In this document: piece by piece, positions 8,957-17,484 of the stretch
Numbering within the stretch: the stretch's first letter is position 1
Layout of the letters: each line of letters begins with the position of its first letter
DNA from: CBDDEI01 sp965226775
GTDB lineage: Bacteria > Chloroflexota > Dehalococcoidia > SHYD01
Length of the DNA stretch: 64,000 nt
Direction of reading: 5' to 3'
Assembly: GCA_965226775.1 (NCBI GenBank)
Contig: CBDDEI010000002.1
Span: 2,108,001-2,172,000 of the forward strand
Notes under the pieces: generated by a model
What the model was told of the DNA's origin: nothing
What the model saw: only the letters and a program-made list of their open reading frames with translations
The model's database searches: none
Made by a program: the position numbers and the translations under genes

Positions 8957-8985
8957 ATTATATAGCTACATTATTAGGCTGTCAA
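8957..8985 (-). promoter_or_regulatory. Consensus sigma70-type promoter
   Basis: On the minus strand, a perfect TTGACA (8985-8980) and a perfect TATAAT (8962-8957) are separated by 17 bases. It drives the short lipoprotein gene and possibly the whole cupredoxin/iron block. The 342-base gap from 8882 to 9223 holds this promoter and the operator boxes; I see no gene there. Confidence 0.75.
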
Positions 8986-9223
8986 TAGTAAATCTCTTCC
9001 CTGTTTAGAATATTCAGAACTATTTTTTGCCCTCGAGCGTCTTTGCTGTGACTGCTTCTTGCTAACGTTGCTGATGCCCAATAGAGCGGCAGCAGTTCTA
9101 GACACCACCTTCCAAGGAGCTCGGCACATTCACGACGATTAGCCACGGACAATTGACAGTGGTTGTAGCTTGCCCGCATCATGATTGAGCTATGCCGTTG
9201 ACACATTTAGTTAGATTCCGACG

Positions 9224-10681
9224 ATGGCTTTTACCGACCTTCACCAATTTGTAGAGTTCCTGGACCGCAACCACCAGTTGCAACGGATCAAGGCGTCCGT
9301 TGACCCGGTGCTGGAGCTCGCCGAGATCACGGACCGTGTCTGCAAGGCAGACGGCGGCGGCACTGCCCTCCTCTTTGAGCACGTGCAGGGTTCGAGCATG
9401 CCCGTGCTCATCAACACCTTCGGCAGTGAGGAGCGTATGTGCTGGGCGCTGGGCGTGGATAGCCTGGACGATCTGGGCGCGCGCATCAGTCACCTGTTGA
9501 GCATGAACATGCCCACTTCCTTTGTGGAGCGCGCTAAGAAGCTCCTGGAGATGAGCGAGGTTGCCCGCTTCTCACCCAAAGTGGTGAGCCAAGCCCCCTG
9601 CCAGGAACTCGTAGAGACCATCAATCCTTCTCTGGCAGACCTTCCCATCATGCAGTGCTGGCCTAACGATGGAGGCCGCTATATCACCTTCCCCCTGGTC
9701 TTCACCAAGAACCCTTCTACTGGGCAGCGCAACGTGGGGACGTACCGCCTCCAGGTCTACGACGACCGTACCCTGGGGATGCACTGGCACATCCATAAAG
9801 GCGGCGCAGAGCACTTCCGGCAGGGCCAGGAACGCGGCCGGGGGTTAGAGGTCGCCATCGCTCTGGGCGCGGATCCGGTCACCATGTACGCCGGCACCTG
9901 CCCGCTCCCGCCTATCGTGGACGAGATGATGCTGGCGGGGTGGCTCCGTCGCGAGCGTGTAGAGATGGTGAAGGGTGTAACCGTAGACCTAGAGGTGCCA
10001 GCCCATGCGGAGATCATCCTGGAAGGCTACGTTGACCCGGACGAGCATCGCACAGAGGGCCCATTCGGCGACCACACCGGCTTCTACTCCTTGGAGGACG
10101 AGTATCCTGTCTTCCATCTGACCGCGGTCACCAGACGTCGCGATGCCATCTACCCGTCGATTATTGTTGGACGGCCGCCCATGGAGGACGGCTGGCTGGG
10201 AAAGGCTACGGAACGCCTCTTTCTGCCGCTGATACGGTTAATCCATCCAGAAGTGGTGGACATAAACATGCCCTTTGAGGGCAGTTTTCACAACCTGGTG
10301 ATTGTCTCTGTTCGCAAGTCCTATCCCGGCCAGGTGCGCAAAGTGATGTACGGCCTATGGAGCCTTGGCCTCTTGATGCTTGCCAAGAACATCATCGTGC
10401 TGGATGAAGACGCGAACGTGCACGATGCAAGCGAGGTGGTGTGGCGCATCACAAACAACGTCGACCCCAAACGAGACGTGGTCATTGTTGATGGACCGCT
10501 GGATGCCCTGGACTACGCATCGCCGATGCCGCACTACGGCTCTAAGATGGGCATAGACGGCACTAAGAAGGGGCCAATGGATGGACACACCCGACCCTGG
10601 CCGGAAGAGGTCACCATGTCGCCGGAGGTCAAGGAATTGGTCACTCGGCGCTGGCAGGAGTACGGCATCCGGCTCAACTGA
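9224..10681 (+). CDS. UbiD-family prenylated-FMN-dependent decarboxylase
   Basis: This 485-residue protein covers the full UbiD family. It carries the signature EGPFGDHTGFYS near residue 280, containing acidic active-site residues that contact prenylated FMN, and starts with a typical N-terminal DLHQFVEFLD segment. UbiD enzymes remove a carboxylate from aromatic or unsaturated acids using prFMN made by UbiX. The UbiA-type prenyltransferase two genes downstream points to quinone synthesis, most likely the decarboxylation step of menaquinone made by the futalosine route. No UbiX gene is visible in the window. Confidence 0.88.
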   Translation: MAFTDLHQFVEFLDRNHQLQRIKASVDPVLELAEITDRVCKADGGGTALLFEHVQGSSMPVLINTFGSEERMCWALGVDSLDDLGARISHLLSMNMPTSFVERAKKLLEMSEVARFSPKVVSQAPCQELVETINPSLADLPIMQCWPNDGGRYITFPLVFTKNPSTGQRNVGTYRLQVYDDRTLGMHWHIHKGGAEHFRQGQERGRGLEVAIALGADPVTMYAGTCPLPPIVDEMMLAGWLRRERVEMVKGVTVDLEVPAHAEIILEGYVDPDEHRTEGPFGDHTGFYSLEDEYPVFHLTAVTRRRDAIYPSIIVGRPPMEDGWLGKATERLFLPLIRLIHPEVVDINMPFEGSFHNLVIVSVRKSYPGQVRKVMYGLWSLGLLMLAKNIIVLDEDANVHDASEVVWRITNNVDPKRDVVIVDGPLDALDYASPMPHYGSKMGIDGTKKGPMDGHTRPWPEEVTMSPEVKELVTRRWQEYGIRLN

Positions 10682-10728
10682 AGTTCAACAAACAAACACT
10701 CCTAACGAAGAGTTGAGGCCTCTCCCCA

Positions 10729-11385
10729 ATGCGGGTAAAACACGGACATTACAAGTACAAAACGCCCTTCCGTGCTCATTCCCTCCTGTCCGACGTGCCG
10801 CTGCACGATGTCTGGGCTATCCTTCTACACGCACGCGGGCCCAAACGCAACATTCAGGATGTGCGACGCGTCCTTGCCTCCCTGCGCACTGAGCACCCTG
10901 ACCCGCTTGTGGACTTCTTTCTGCGCGCCCGGCAGCGGCTAGGACGCATCTTTGAGTGGGACGATGAGAACCACGGCACACCGGACAGCTCTTACGTGCA
11001 TCGTCTCACGCCGGACGACCGCAGCCGCTCTTTGGAGCCGCCGGGGACAATTGATCCCGCCTCCGACTTTCGCGTGCTCTACGTCTTTGAGGACGAGGCC
11101 GCCTTTGAAGTCATTAACGGCACAGGGCAGTCCTTCTACGTCATCGCAATGGAACCTGTGGCCGAAGGCTACATTCTATATGCCGCAGTCTACGTGAAGC
11201 AGACGAGCTTGTGGACCCCCTTCTACACGGTCGTAGCAGACCCCTTTCTCCGCTACATCATCTACCCCACTATCATCCATAACCTGGAGTCATTATGGGC
11301 GGGGCTCTACGCCCGGACGCGCCAGCACGCGCCGCCGCCGCCGCCGCCACTTCCTCCCCCTAGGTCATTGAGAGGCCGGTTCTGA
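10729..11385 (+). CDS. DUF2867-like protein between ubiD and ubiA
   Basis: This 218-residue protein lacks a signal peptide. Features such as YVHRLTPDDRSRSLEPP and FRVLYVFEDEAAFEVING suggest a DUF2867/SRPBCC-like fold, which usually binds hydrophobic ligands. The C-terminus has a poly-proline run encoded by CCG repeats. Its stop overlaps the ATG of the prenyltransferase gene (TGATG), and it follows ubiD by 47 bases, so all three are probably one operon. A role as a quinone-intermediate binding or accessory protein is inference. Confidence 0.6.
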   Translation: MRVKHGHYKYKTPFRAHSLLSDVPLHDVWAILLHARGPKRNIQDVRRVLASLRTEHPDPLVDFFLRARQRLGRIFEWDDENHGTPDSSYVHRLTPDDRSRSLEPPGTIDPASDFRVLYVFEDEAAFEVINGTGQSFYVIAMEPVAEGYILYAAVYVKQTSLWTPFYTVVADPFLRYIIYPTIIHNLESLWAGLYARTRQHAPPPPPPLPPPRSLRGRF

Positions 11386-12242
11386 TGCTGCTCTACCGCA
11401 AGCTGCGTCTGCTCCTTGAGAACATCCGCTTTGAGCAGTCCGTGTTTGCCCTGCCCTTTGCCTACCTGGGCATGGTGCTGGCGGCCCAGGGCCTGCCCAC
11501 GCTTTACCAATTCTTGTGGATCACGCTCGCCATGGTGGGCGCGCGCAGCTTTGCCATGAGCATGAACCGCCTCCAAGACTTAGACTTAGACCTTCGCCAT
11601 ATGCGAGCACGTGAGCGGCCAATCCCTTCAGGACGGTTAAGCATTGCGGAGGTGCTGGTGTTCAGCCTGGCCGCCGCGGCGCTCTTGCTGTTCGCCGCCA
11701 GCCAGCTCAATCCGCTGTGCGTCCTGCTCTCCCCCCTCGCCCTAGTGGTGTTCTCCGGCTACTCTTATGTGAAGCGGGTGAGCTGGCTCACTCACTTTGT
11801 GCTGGGCATCGCGCTGGGCGGCGCGCCGGTAGGGGGCTGGATTGCAGTAACGGGCACATTGGGCTGGGAGCCGGTGCTGCTCGGACTCTCCGTAGCGGCC
11901 TGGGCCAGCGGGTTCGATGTGCTCTATGCCTGCGGAGACGCCGACGAGGATCGCGGTTTGGGCGTCAAGACTATTCCGGTGCGCTTCGGCATCCCGACTG
12001 CGCTGGCGCTCTCTGCCGTGCTCCACGTGATAACGGCGCTGTTGCTCATCAGTGTGGGGGTTGCCTTTGGGCTAAGCTGGCCTTATTGGCTCGGGCTAAC
12101 CTTTACCCTTGGCCTCTTGGCCTACCAGCACCGCGTGGTCACTCCAAACGACCTCTCTCGCCTCAATGCGGCCTTCTTTACCGTGAACGGTGCAGTGTCC
12201 CTCGTCATCTTTCTCAGCGCCTTCATCAGCCTGCCGCGCTAG
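11385..12242 (+). CDS. UbiA-family prenyltransferase, menaquinone-type (MqnP-like)
   Basis: This 285-residue integral membrane protein has about eight hydrophobic segments. The two Asp-rich substrate/magnesium loops are present: NRLQDLDLD followed by RERPIPSG, and YACGDADEDRGLGVKTIP. UbiA enzymes attach a polyprenyl chain to an aromatic ring. Linkage to a UbiD decarboxylase supports a role in menaquinone synthesis. The loop NRLQDLDLD differs slightly from the common NDxxDxxxD, as is normal in MqnP-like members. Confidence 0.85.
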   Translation: MLLYRKLRLLLENIRFEQSVFALPFAYLGMVLAAQGLPTLYQFLWITLAMVGARSFAMSMNRLQDLDLDLRHMRARERPIPSGRLSIAEVLVFSLAAAALLLFAASQLNPLCVLLSPLALVVFSGYSYVKRVSWLTHFVLGIALGGAPVGGWIAVTGTLGWEPVLLGLSVAAWASGFDVLYACGDADEDRGLGVKTIPVRFGIPTALALSAVLHVITALLLISVGVAFGLSWPYWLGLTFTLGLLAYQHRVVTPNDLSRLNAAFFTVNGAVSLVIFLSAFISLPR

Positions 12243-12300
12243 TGTAGACTCCTTGCTATACTATGAGCGGATTTTAAGAAACTAATGGGAGTACACGCAC

Positions 12301-12957
12301 GTGGCTGAGCAAGCAGAGACCCACGAGCTTCCCCTCTTTCTCCTAAATACCGTCCTGTTCCCCAGAATGGAGCTGCCGCTCCGTGTCTTTGAGCAACGCT
12401 ACCGCGAGATGGTGGCCTTCTGCATGGAAAGGGACCAGACCTTTGGCGTCGTCCTCATCAAACACGGAAACGAAATCGGCATACCGGCCGTACCCTACTC
12501 CGTGGGCACTGCCACGCATATCGACTCCATTGAGAACTTGGCAGACGGCACGCTGGCGGTGATGACCAGTGGCGTCCGGCGCTTTGTGCTGGAGGAGGTA
12601 ATCCAGGAACGGCCCTTCCAGATAGGGCGCGTCACCTATCCGGACGACACCGCTAATCCCCTCTCGGACACTGCCTTTGCGGAGATACGGGAATTAGCAG
12701 CGCGCTGCGTTCAACGCTGGCTAGCGCTCAACCGCCAGTGGATGCGTGAACCACCGCTGCCTCGCAGCCAGCGCGGCCTCTCCTTCTCCATCGCCACGCG
12801 CTTGCCTCTGGAGATGGACGTCAAACAGATGCTGCTGGAATGTCCCAGCGCATCGGAACGCCTGGAAAAAGAACGAACGCTCCTCGCCCAAGAAGAGGAG
12901 CGTCTCAACCGGCTTATTCTGGAGCAGGCCTGGCTCCAGACGGCCAGAATGAACTAG
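12301..12957 (+). CDS. Stand-alone LON substrate-binding-domain protein
   Basis: This 218-residue protein consists of a LON N-terminal domain: it starts ELPLFLLNTVLFPRMELPLRVFE, followed by a YREMV segment. There is no ATPase or protease domain. Start is the GTG at 12301, with GGGAG upstream. These stand-alone proteins are widespread but poorly understood; a role in protein quality control is often assumed. The gene ends tail-to-tail with folB, overlapping it by 4 bases. Confidence 0.85.
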   Translation: MAEQAETHELPLFLLNTVLFPRMELPLRVFEQRYREMVAFCMERDQTFGVVLIKHGNEIGIPAVPYSVGTATHIDSIENLADGTLAVMTSGVRRFVLEEVIQERPFQIGRVTYPDDTANPLSDTAFAEIRELAARCVQRWLALNRQWMREPPLPRSQRGLSFSIATRLPLEMDVKQMLLECPSASERLEKERTLLAQEEERLNRLILEQAWLQTARMN

Positions 12958-13322
12958 TCGCCGCTGCGGCGCACTACTTCAACCCCTGCGTAGTCCAGCG
13001 CGCCCGGCAATGGCACGCCCGGCTTCTTCACCCGTACCAGCACGCCGTTCACGGGAAACGTTTGCAGCACCTTGTTCGCTATAGCCGTTGCAAGGGCTTC
13101 CAGTAAGCGATAGGGCGCACCCTGCACGATTGGGGCCACTGTCTCGTACACTTTGCCGTAATCGATGGTGTCGGCTAGGTCATCGGAGTCACCACTCTTG
13201 GAGAGGTCCGTCTCCAGCTCCACGTCTACTACAAAACGCTGGCCCAAGCGCTGCTCTTCGGGCGACACCCCGTGATAGCCGTAGAAGACCATGCCGTGCA
13301 ACAGCATGCGGTCAGCGGTCAC
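12954..13322 (-). CDS. folB: Dihydroneopterin aldolase
   Basis: This 122-residue protein matches the full FolB length. It has the signature FYGYHGVSPEEQRLGQRF with the substrate-binding Glu, and a C-terminal VRVKKPGVP segment with the conserved Lys. FolB converts 7,8-dihydroneopterin to 6-hydroxymethyl-dihydropterin in folate synthesis. The gene start overlaps the end of the upstream HD-domain gene by 11 bases, so the two are probably co-transcribed. Confidence 0.9.
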   Translation of the reverse strand: MTADRMLLHGMVFYGYHGVSPEEQRLGQRFVVDVELETDLSKSGDSDDLADTIDYGKVYETVAPIVQGAPYRLLEALATAIANKVLQTFPVNGVLVRVKKPGVPLPGALDYAGVEVVRRSGD

Positions 13323-13908
13323 GATAGGGATTGACTCCTTGTAACCCTAGTACCGGCGCGGCCTCTTTCATGGCATCAATGACAAAGGCGATGTGCTCCT
13401 TCATGTCCAAGTCCATGTCTTCAATGCCTACCCGGATATCCTCGCGGCTGACCGACCTCGCAAAAGCCTTGTCTTTCATCTTCTTGATGACCGAATCCGC
13501 ATCAACTTCCCATATGCTCTTGTTGGGCTTGACCAGGGCCGTAGCGGTAACCAGACCCGTTAACTCATCTACAGAAAAGAGGGCCTTATCCAGCAACGTA
13601 GAGCGGGGCACACCCGTAGCCGCGTTGTGGGCCATCACCGCATGGACCACCTCCTCCGGAAAGCTGCGCTCCGTGAGAATGCGTCCTCCCACCGTGGCAT
13701 GCTCTTCTGGCGCGGGATATTGCTCGTAGTCAAAATCATGGAGCAGTCCCGTCATGCCCCAGAGGTTCCGATCCTGCTTGAATTTCAACGCGTAGGCCCG
13801 CATCACTGCCTCAACGGTCAGTCCATGCTTAACCAGGCTGTCTGCCTTAGTCAGCTCTGAGAAGACTTCCCAGGCATCCGAGCGGGTTTTCTTGCTGGCC
13901 TCTGCCAT
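13312..13908 (-). CDS. HD-superfamily hydrolase (COG2316-like)
   Basis: This 198-residue protein has an HD motif in GLLHDFDYEQYP, preceded by a His in SLVKHGL and followed by AVMAHNA, giving the metal-binding pattern of HD phosphohydrolases. This short HD family lacks other domains, and its substrate is unknown. It lies directly upstream of folB on the same strand with an 11-base overlap. Confidence 0.78.
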   Translation of the reverse strand: MAEASKKTRSDAWEVFSELTKADSLVKHGLTVEAVMRAYALKFKQDRNLWGMTGLLHDFDYEQYPAPEEHATVGGRILTERSFPEEVVHAVMAHNAATGVPRSTLLDKALFSVDELTGLVTATALVKPNKSIWEVDADSVIKKMKDKAFARSVSREDIRVGIEDMDLDMKEHIAFVIDAMKEAAPVLGLQGVNPYRDR

Positions 13909-14036
13909 ATCTCACCTCAGCGTTATTTGCTACACCATATATATTGAGCACAAATTTGCACTCTGTAACCTTGACGCACCTTGCACCCGATGCTATGATG
14001 CTGCTGTTTGTGATTTTTGTCATTAAGAGACACAGC

Positions 14037-14480
14037 ATGGAGCGTCTACTAGTAGCCTTAGGTCTGATCATTGCGTTAAGCATTGCGTGTGCGCAAGCTG
14101 GCCCTGTGCCCGCCACTCCTGTCGGCGGCGGCCCCATGCCCACAGCTACTCGTCCCGCAACAGAAGACAGCGGGGTGATTCCCGGTCAGTCTCCTGAAGA
14201 TGCTGGGAAGGGGCTGTTGACCACCAAGGGCTGCATAGCATGCCACACTGTTCCCAACCTACCCGGCGCTGTCGGGACTATCGGCCCAGCACTGGAAGGG
14301 GTTGCGGATCCCGAAAAACGGCCTACTATTGCGGACGGCAATTTGGCTAACACCCCAAGCAACATGAGGCGCTGGCTTTCCAACCCCCCAGCCGTAAAAT
14401 CAGGCACTTTGATGCCCAATTTGAGCCTGAGTCCCGACGAAATAGACAGCCTGTTAGCGTATCTACAAACGCTGAAGTAA
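14037..14480 (+). CDS. Class I cytochrome c, probable lipoprotein
   Basis: This 147-residue protein has a signal peptide ending SIACAQ, suggesting lipidation, then a Pro/Thr-rich linker and one heme c site, CIACH. A likely axial Met is in GTLMPNLSLSPDE, followed by the usual C-terminal helix (IDSLLAYLQTL). The frame is open to 13944, but ATG 14037 gives the correct signal peptide. It probably shuttles electrons at the outer face of the membrane. Confidence 0.85.
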   Translation: MERLLVALGLIIALSIACAQAGPVPATPVGGGPMPTATRPATEDSGVIPGQSPEDAGKGLLTTKGCIACHTVPNLPGAVGTIGPALEGVADPEKRPTIADGNLANTPSNMRRWLSNPPAVKSGTLMPNLSLSPDEIDSLLAYLQTLK

Positions 14481-14500
14481 CCCCCTACGGGGGTTACTTT
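14477..14500. terminator. Bidirectional intrinsic terminator
   Basis: A perfect inverted repeat, GTAACCCCC-TAC-GGGGGTTAC, starts within the cytochrome c stop codon region and is followed by TTT. It separates the cytochrome gene from the convergent aldolase gene, whose stop lies directly beyond. Confidence 0.8.
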
Positions 14501-14501
14501 C

Positions 14502-15119
14502 TTACGGCCTTGGTCCGCCTATGGTAGAAGCGATCTCTTCTATTGAAGGGCGGCCTTCTCTCTGAGACGCCTCTAACTGCCGGTAAATGGTGATGAGCTT
14601 GCAGCACTCTTCCAGCAGTGAGGTCCAGCGGTGCGCCTCTTCCAGCAACTGCCCCACAGCAAAAGTGCCGTGGCCGCGCACAACTACTACTTTTGACTCC
14701 TTCAGGAGCGACGCCAGCTCTTCAGCCACCGTACGCACCTGAAACACCACCTCATCGCCCACAACCGGCACGAGTTCCAGATTATGCCGAGCTTCCGCAT
14801 CCAACGGCTGGATGACCCGCTCACGCAGCGAGAGCGCAACGGCATACGCCGGATGCGCGTGGACAATAGCATGCGCGCCCGTGCGCTGATAGAGGAAGCG
14901 GTGAATAGATAGCTCCGACGAAGCGGAGGGCGTGGCGCGGTCGTTCCAGTCCACACCTGTCTCCACCATGTCTCGCTCCCTGAGGTGGGCCAACCGGGAG
15001 GCTCGCCGAGTGATGATAAGCTTGTCACCAGCCCGCACGCTCAGGTTGCCACCGTGGGAGGACACCAGCCCTCTTGTAAAAAGATCGCTGCCTACTTCTT
15101 GAAACTCTTGTAAGCGCAT
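14502..15119 (-). CDS. Class II aldolase/adducin family protein
   Basis: This 205-residue protein matches fuculose-phosphate-aldolase-type enzymes in length and motifs: SSHGGNLSVR near the N-terminus, a catalytic Glu in ASSELSIHRFLY, zinc ligands in VHAHPAY, and a further His in VRGHGTFAVG. Such enzymes cleave or epimerise sugar phosphates, or make methylthioribulose-phosphate derivatives. The substrate cannot be assigned from the sequence. No sugar kinase or transporter is adjacent. Confidence 0.82.
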   Translation of the reverse strand: MRLQEFQEVGSDLFTRGLVSSHGGNLSVRAGDKLIITRRASRLAHLRERDMVETGVDWNDRATPSASSELSIHRFLYQRTGAHAIVHAHPAYAVALSLRERVIQPLDAEARHNLELVPVVGDEVVFQVRTVAEELASLLKESKVVVVRGHGTFAVGQLLEEAHRWTSLLEECCKLITIYRQLEASQREGRPSIEEIASTIGGPRP

Positions 15120-15336
15120 GAGGCTACCTCACTCAACTAACTCATCCATCCCATTCATATAGATATAACAAGAAAGTACGGTCTTAGTAACAGCTTTTTT
15201 GCATTATACGGAATGCTTTCAGCCGCCGCCAAATCCAGCAGCGCTGCCCCCTGCAAAGCCGTTGTATACTACCTAGAGCTTCAAGCAAGCTAAGGCTCAA
15301 CGCTCCTAGCTACTATCCTGCGATACTACAGACCTT

Positions 15337-16131
15337 ATGCGCAAGTTCGTTTCTACTAGACCTGACCCCTACGCTGCCATTGCCAGGTTCTACGACCTGG
15401 AGTACAGGGATTACGATGAAGACCTTCCCCTCTACCTGAGCCTTGCTCAGAAGAGCGGCGGGCCCATACTGGACGGCGGCGCTGGCACAGGGCGCGTCGC
15501 TCAGGCGTTGGCGGAAGCAGGACACACCGTGGTGGGACTAGACATCTCGCCCGCGATGCTGGAGCTTGCGCAGCAGCAGATTCCGAAGGACATCGCAAAG
15601 CGCATCACCCTGGCGCTGGGCGACCTGCGGAAGTTCAGCCGCCCGGAGCGGTTCACCCTTGCCCTGCTGGCCGTCAACACCTTCGACTACTTTGCAACGC
15701 GGGAGGAGCAGGAGCAGGCCCTCAGCTGCTTATGGGAGCACCTGGCGCCGGAGGGGATGCTGGTTATAGCGCTCCAGAATCCGTATCTCTGGGCAGTGGA
15801 CACTCAACAGCACGAGACTATTCTTGAATGGGACCTCGCCGGCCCTGATGAGGGAGAGCACACGAAGAAGTTCTCTTCCGGATGGTCTGATCTCGCTAAT
15901 CAAGTTCGCCATGTTGCTTTATGGTATGATGTCGCAGGCCCCAGCGGGGCGCTCCACCGTATTTCCACCTCCATGACTCTCCGCTGGAGCTACCGTTTTG
16001 AGCTTGAGTTGCTTCTGGAGCAGGCGAGTTTTCACGCCGAGCAATGGTACGGCTCCTACGACTTAGAGCCGTATATGGACGACAGCCCCTTGCTCCTTGT
16101 AGTGGCAAGAAAAGCCCCCAAAAAACGGTAG
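15337..16131 (+). CDS. SAM-dependent class I methyltransferase
   Basis: This 264-residue protein has motif I LDGGAGTGRVAQAL at about residue 47, then VVGLDISPAMLELA, typical of class I methyltransferases of the Methyltransf_25/11 type. The substrate is unknown. It stands alone between the aldolase on the opposite strand and the plsX region. Confidence 0.8.
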   Translation: MRKFVSTRPDPYAAIARFYDLEYRDYDEDLPLYLSLAQKSGGPILDGGAGTGRVAQALAEAGHTVVGLDISPAMLELAQQQIPKDIAKRITLALGDLRKFSRPERFTLALLAVNTFDYFATREEQEQALSCLWEHLAPEGMLVIALQNPYLWAVDTQQHETILEWDLAGPDEGEHTKKFSSGWSDLANQVRHVALWYDVAGPSGALHRISTSMTLRWSYRFELELLLEQASFHAEQWYGSYDLEPYMDDSPLLLVVARKAPKKR

Positions 16132-16200
16132 AGGCCGTGACCTGCCGGTAGTTTTAGTGTTTATAACAATCGAAGACTTTAGTACGTAGATAGAGGCAGC

Positions 16201-16446
16201 GTGGAATTACCTGCATCACAAGTACGACACAGCTTAAAGATAGCGCACGCAATCCTAAAGCGCGCTCCCTCAAACTGTCCCAGTAAGATGGTTTCAGTAG
16301 GAGCGTCTGCCCTCCTAGTGGTCGCCTCAGCGGTCATGGCCCGCTTGGTCATCACCAAACCGGAAGATGCCGCCCACGTCGAGGCCAAGGAGTTTTGTCG
16401 GAACTGCGCCGTTCGGCCTCAATGCAAGCACAGCCTGGTAAAGTAA
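16201..16446 (+). CDS. Small membrane protein with a C-terminal Cys cluster, hypothetical
   Basis: An 81-residue frame starts at GTG 16201 with GAGG at a good distance upstream. It has one hydrophobic segment around residues 31-50, followed by a tail with EFCRNCAVRPQC, a possible metal or redox site. It lies just upstream of plsX, where rpmF is often found, but it is not L32. It may be a chance frame; the membrane segment plus the Cys cluster make it worth listing. Confidence 0.4.
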   Translation: MELPASQVRHSLKIAHAILKRAPSNCPSKMVSVGASALLVVASAVMARLVITKPEDAAHVEAKEFCRNCAVRPQCKHSLVK

Positions 16447-16473
16447 CCAACCCCTGCTTGTAGCCACCTCAAG

Positions 16474-17484
16474 ATGCGCATCGCGGTAGACGCTATGGGG
16501 GGTGATGCCGCCCCCCAGGTAGTAGTTGAGGGTGCTCTTGCCTTCGCTGCTCAATCCCCAGTAGAAGTACTCCTCGTCGGCCAGGAAGAGGCCATCCTCC
16601 CCCTTCTCAACGCACGCGGCTCTGTGCCCAGTTCTATTCACGTTCACCACGCGCCGCAGATTGTGGAGATGGGCGAGCACCCCTCCGTTGCCGTGCGCCA
16701 AAAATCAGCGTCCTCCATTGCTCTCGGCCTGAAGCTGGTCAAGGACGGCGAGGCGGAGGCCTTTGTCTCGGCAGGCAACACCGGCGCCGTGATGGCGTTT
16801 AGCCTCCACCTCGTAGGGCGGCTACCCGGCGTCGAGCGGCCGGCGCTGGGAGCGGTGTTCTCCGCCCAGGACCGTCCGTGCCTGCTCATAGACGCGGGCG
16901 CAAACGCAGACTGCAAGCCTAGCTACTTACTCCAGTTCGCTGGGATGGGCAGCGCATACATGCGCGGCACCTTCGGCATAGACGAGCCTCTGGTTGGGCT
17001 GCTGAACATCGGCGGGGAAGAGGGCAAAGGCAACCAACTAGCCCAAGCCTCCTATAAGCTGCTTCAAGAGAGCGGCCTGCCTTTCATAGGCAACGTAGAG
17101 GGCCAGGAGCTCTCCCACGGGCGTGCCCAGGTGGTGGTAACCGACGGCTTTTCCGGTAACGTGGCCCTTAAGATAGCGGAGGGCACAGCAGCAGTACTGC
17201 AGAGCAGCCTCCGTGAAGCCCTCACCGCTAAGCTCCACTACAAGCTGGCGGCAGCCATCCTGCGCCCTGCATTCCGAGCCGCAGCCCGGCGCTTAGACTA
17301 CGCCGAATACGGCGGCGCGCCGCTGCTGGGCGTGAATGGCATCGTGATCATCGGCCACGGCAGAAGCACGCCCCGGGCTATCCAGCAGGCTATCGTAGCG
17401 GCTAAGAACGCCGTGGAGGGCAACGTAGTGGAACGCATCCGCGCCTTCACCGCCAACGCTGCCACACCTACCGAGGCAGAATGA
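16474..17484 (+). CDS. plsX: Phosphate acyltransferase PlsX
   Basis: This 336-residue protein begins MRIAVDAMGGDAAP, the PlsX hallmark, and is the usual length. PlsX converts acyl-ACP to acyl-phosphate for phospholipid synthesis at the membrane surface. The stop overlaps the start of the DUF2203 gene by 4 bases (ATGA). AcpS is encoded about 1.8 kb downstream on the same strand, which fits a lipid-related neighbourhood. Confidence 0.93.
   Translation: MRIAVDAMGGDAAPQVVVEGALAFAAQSPVEVLLVGQEEAILPLLNARGSVPSSIHVHHAPQIVEMGEHPSVAVRQKSASSIALGLKLVKDGEAEAFVSAGNTGAVMAFSLHLVGRLPGVERPALGAVFSAQDRPCLLIDAGANADCKPSYLLQFAGMGSAYMRGTFGIDEPLVGLLNIGGEEGKGNQLAQASYKLLQESGLPFIGNVEGQELSHGRAQVVVTDGFSGNVALKIAEGTAAVLQSSLREALTAKLHYKLAAAILRPAFRAAARRLDYAEYGGAPLLGVNGIVIIGHGRSTPRAIQQAIVAAKNAVEGNVVERIRAFTANAATPTEAE

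Noticed and set aside
8982..9206. 74-residue minus-strand frame in the gap before ubiD
   Set aside because: It has no ribosome site, no domain, and its end overlaps the promoter of the short lipoprotein gene.
16474..17484. fabH/fabD operon following plsX
   Set aside because: The following gene is DUF2203, not a fatty acid synthesis gene; only acpS is nearby.
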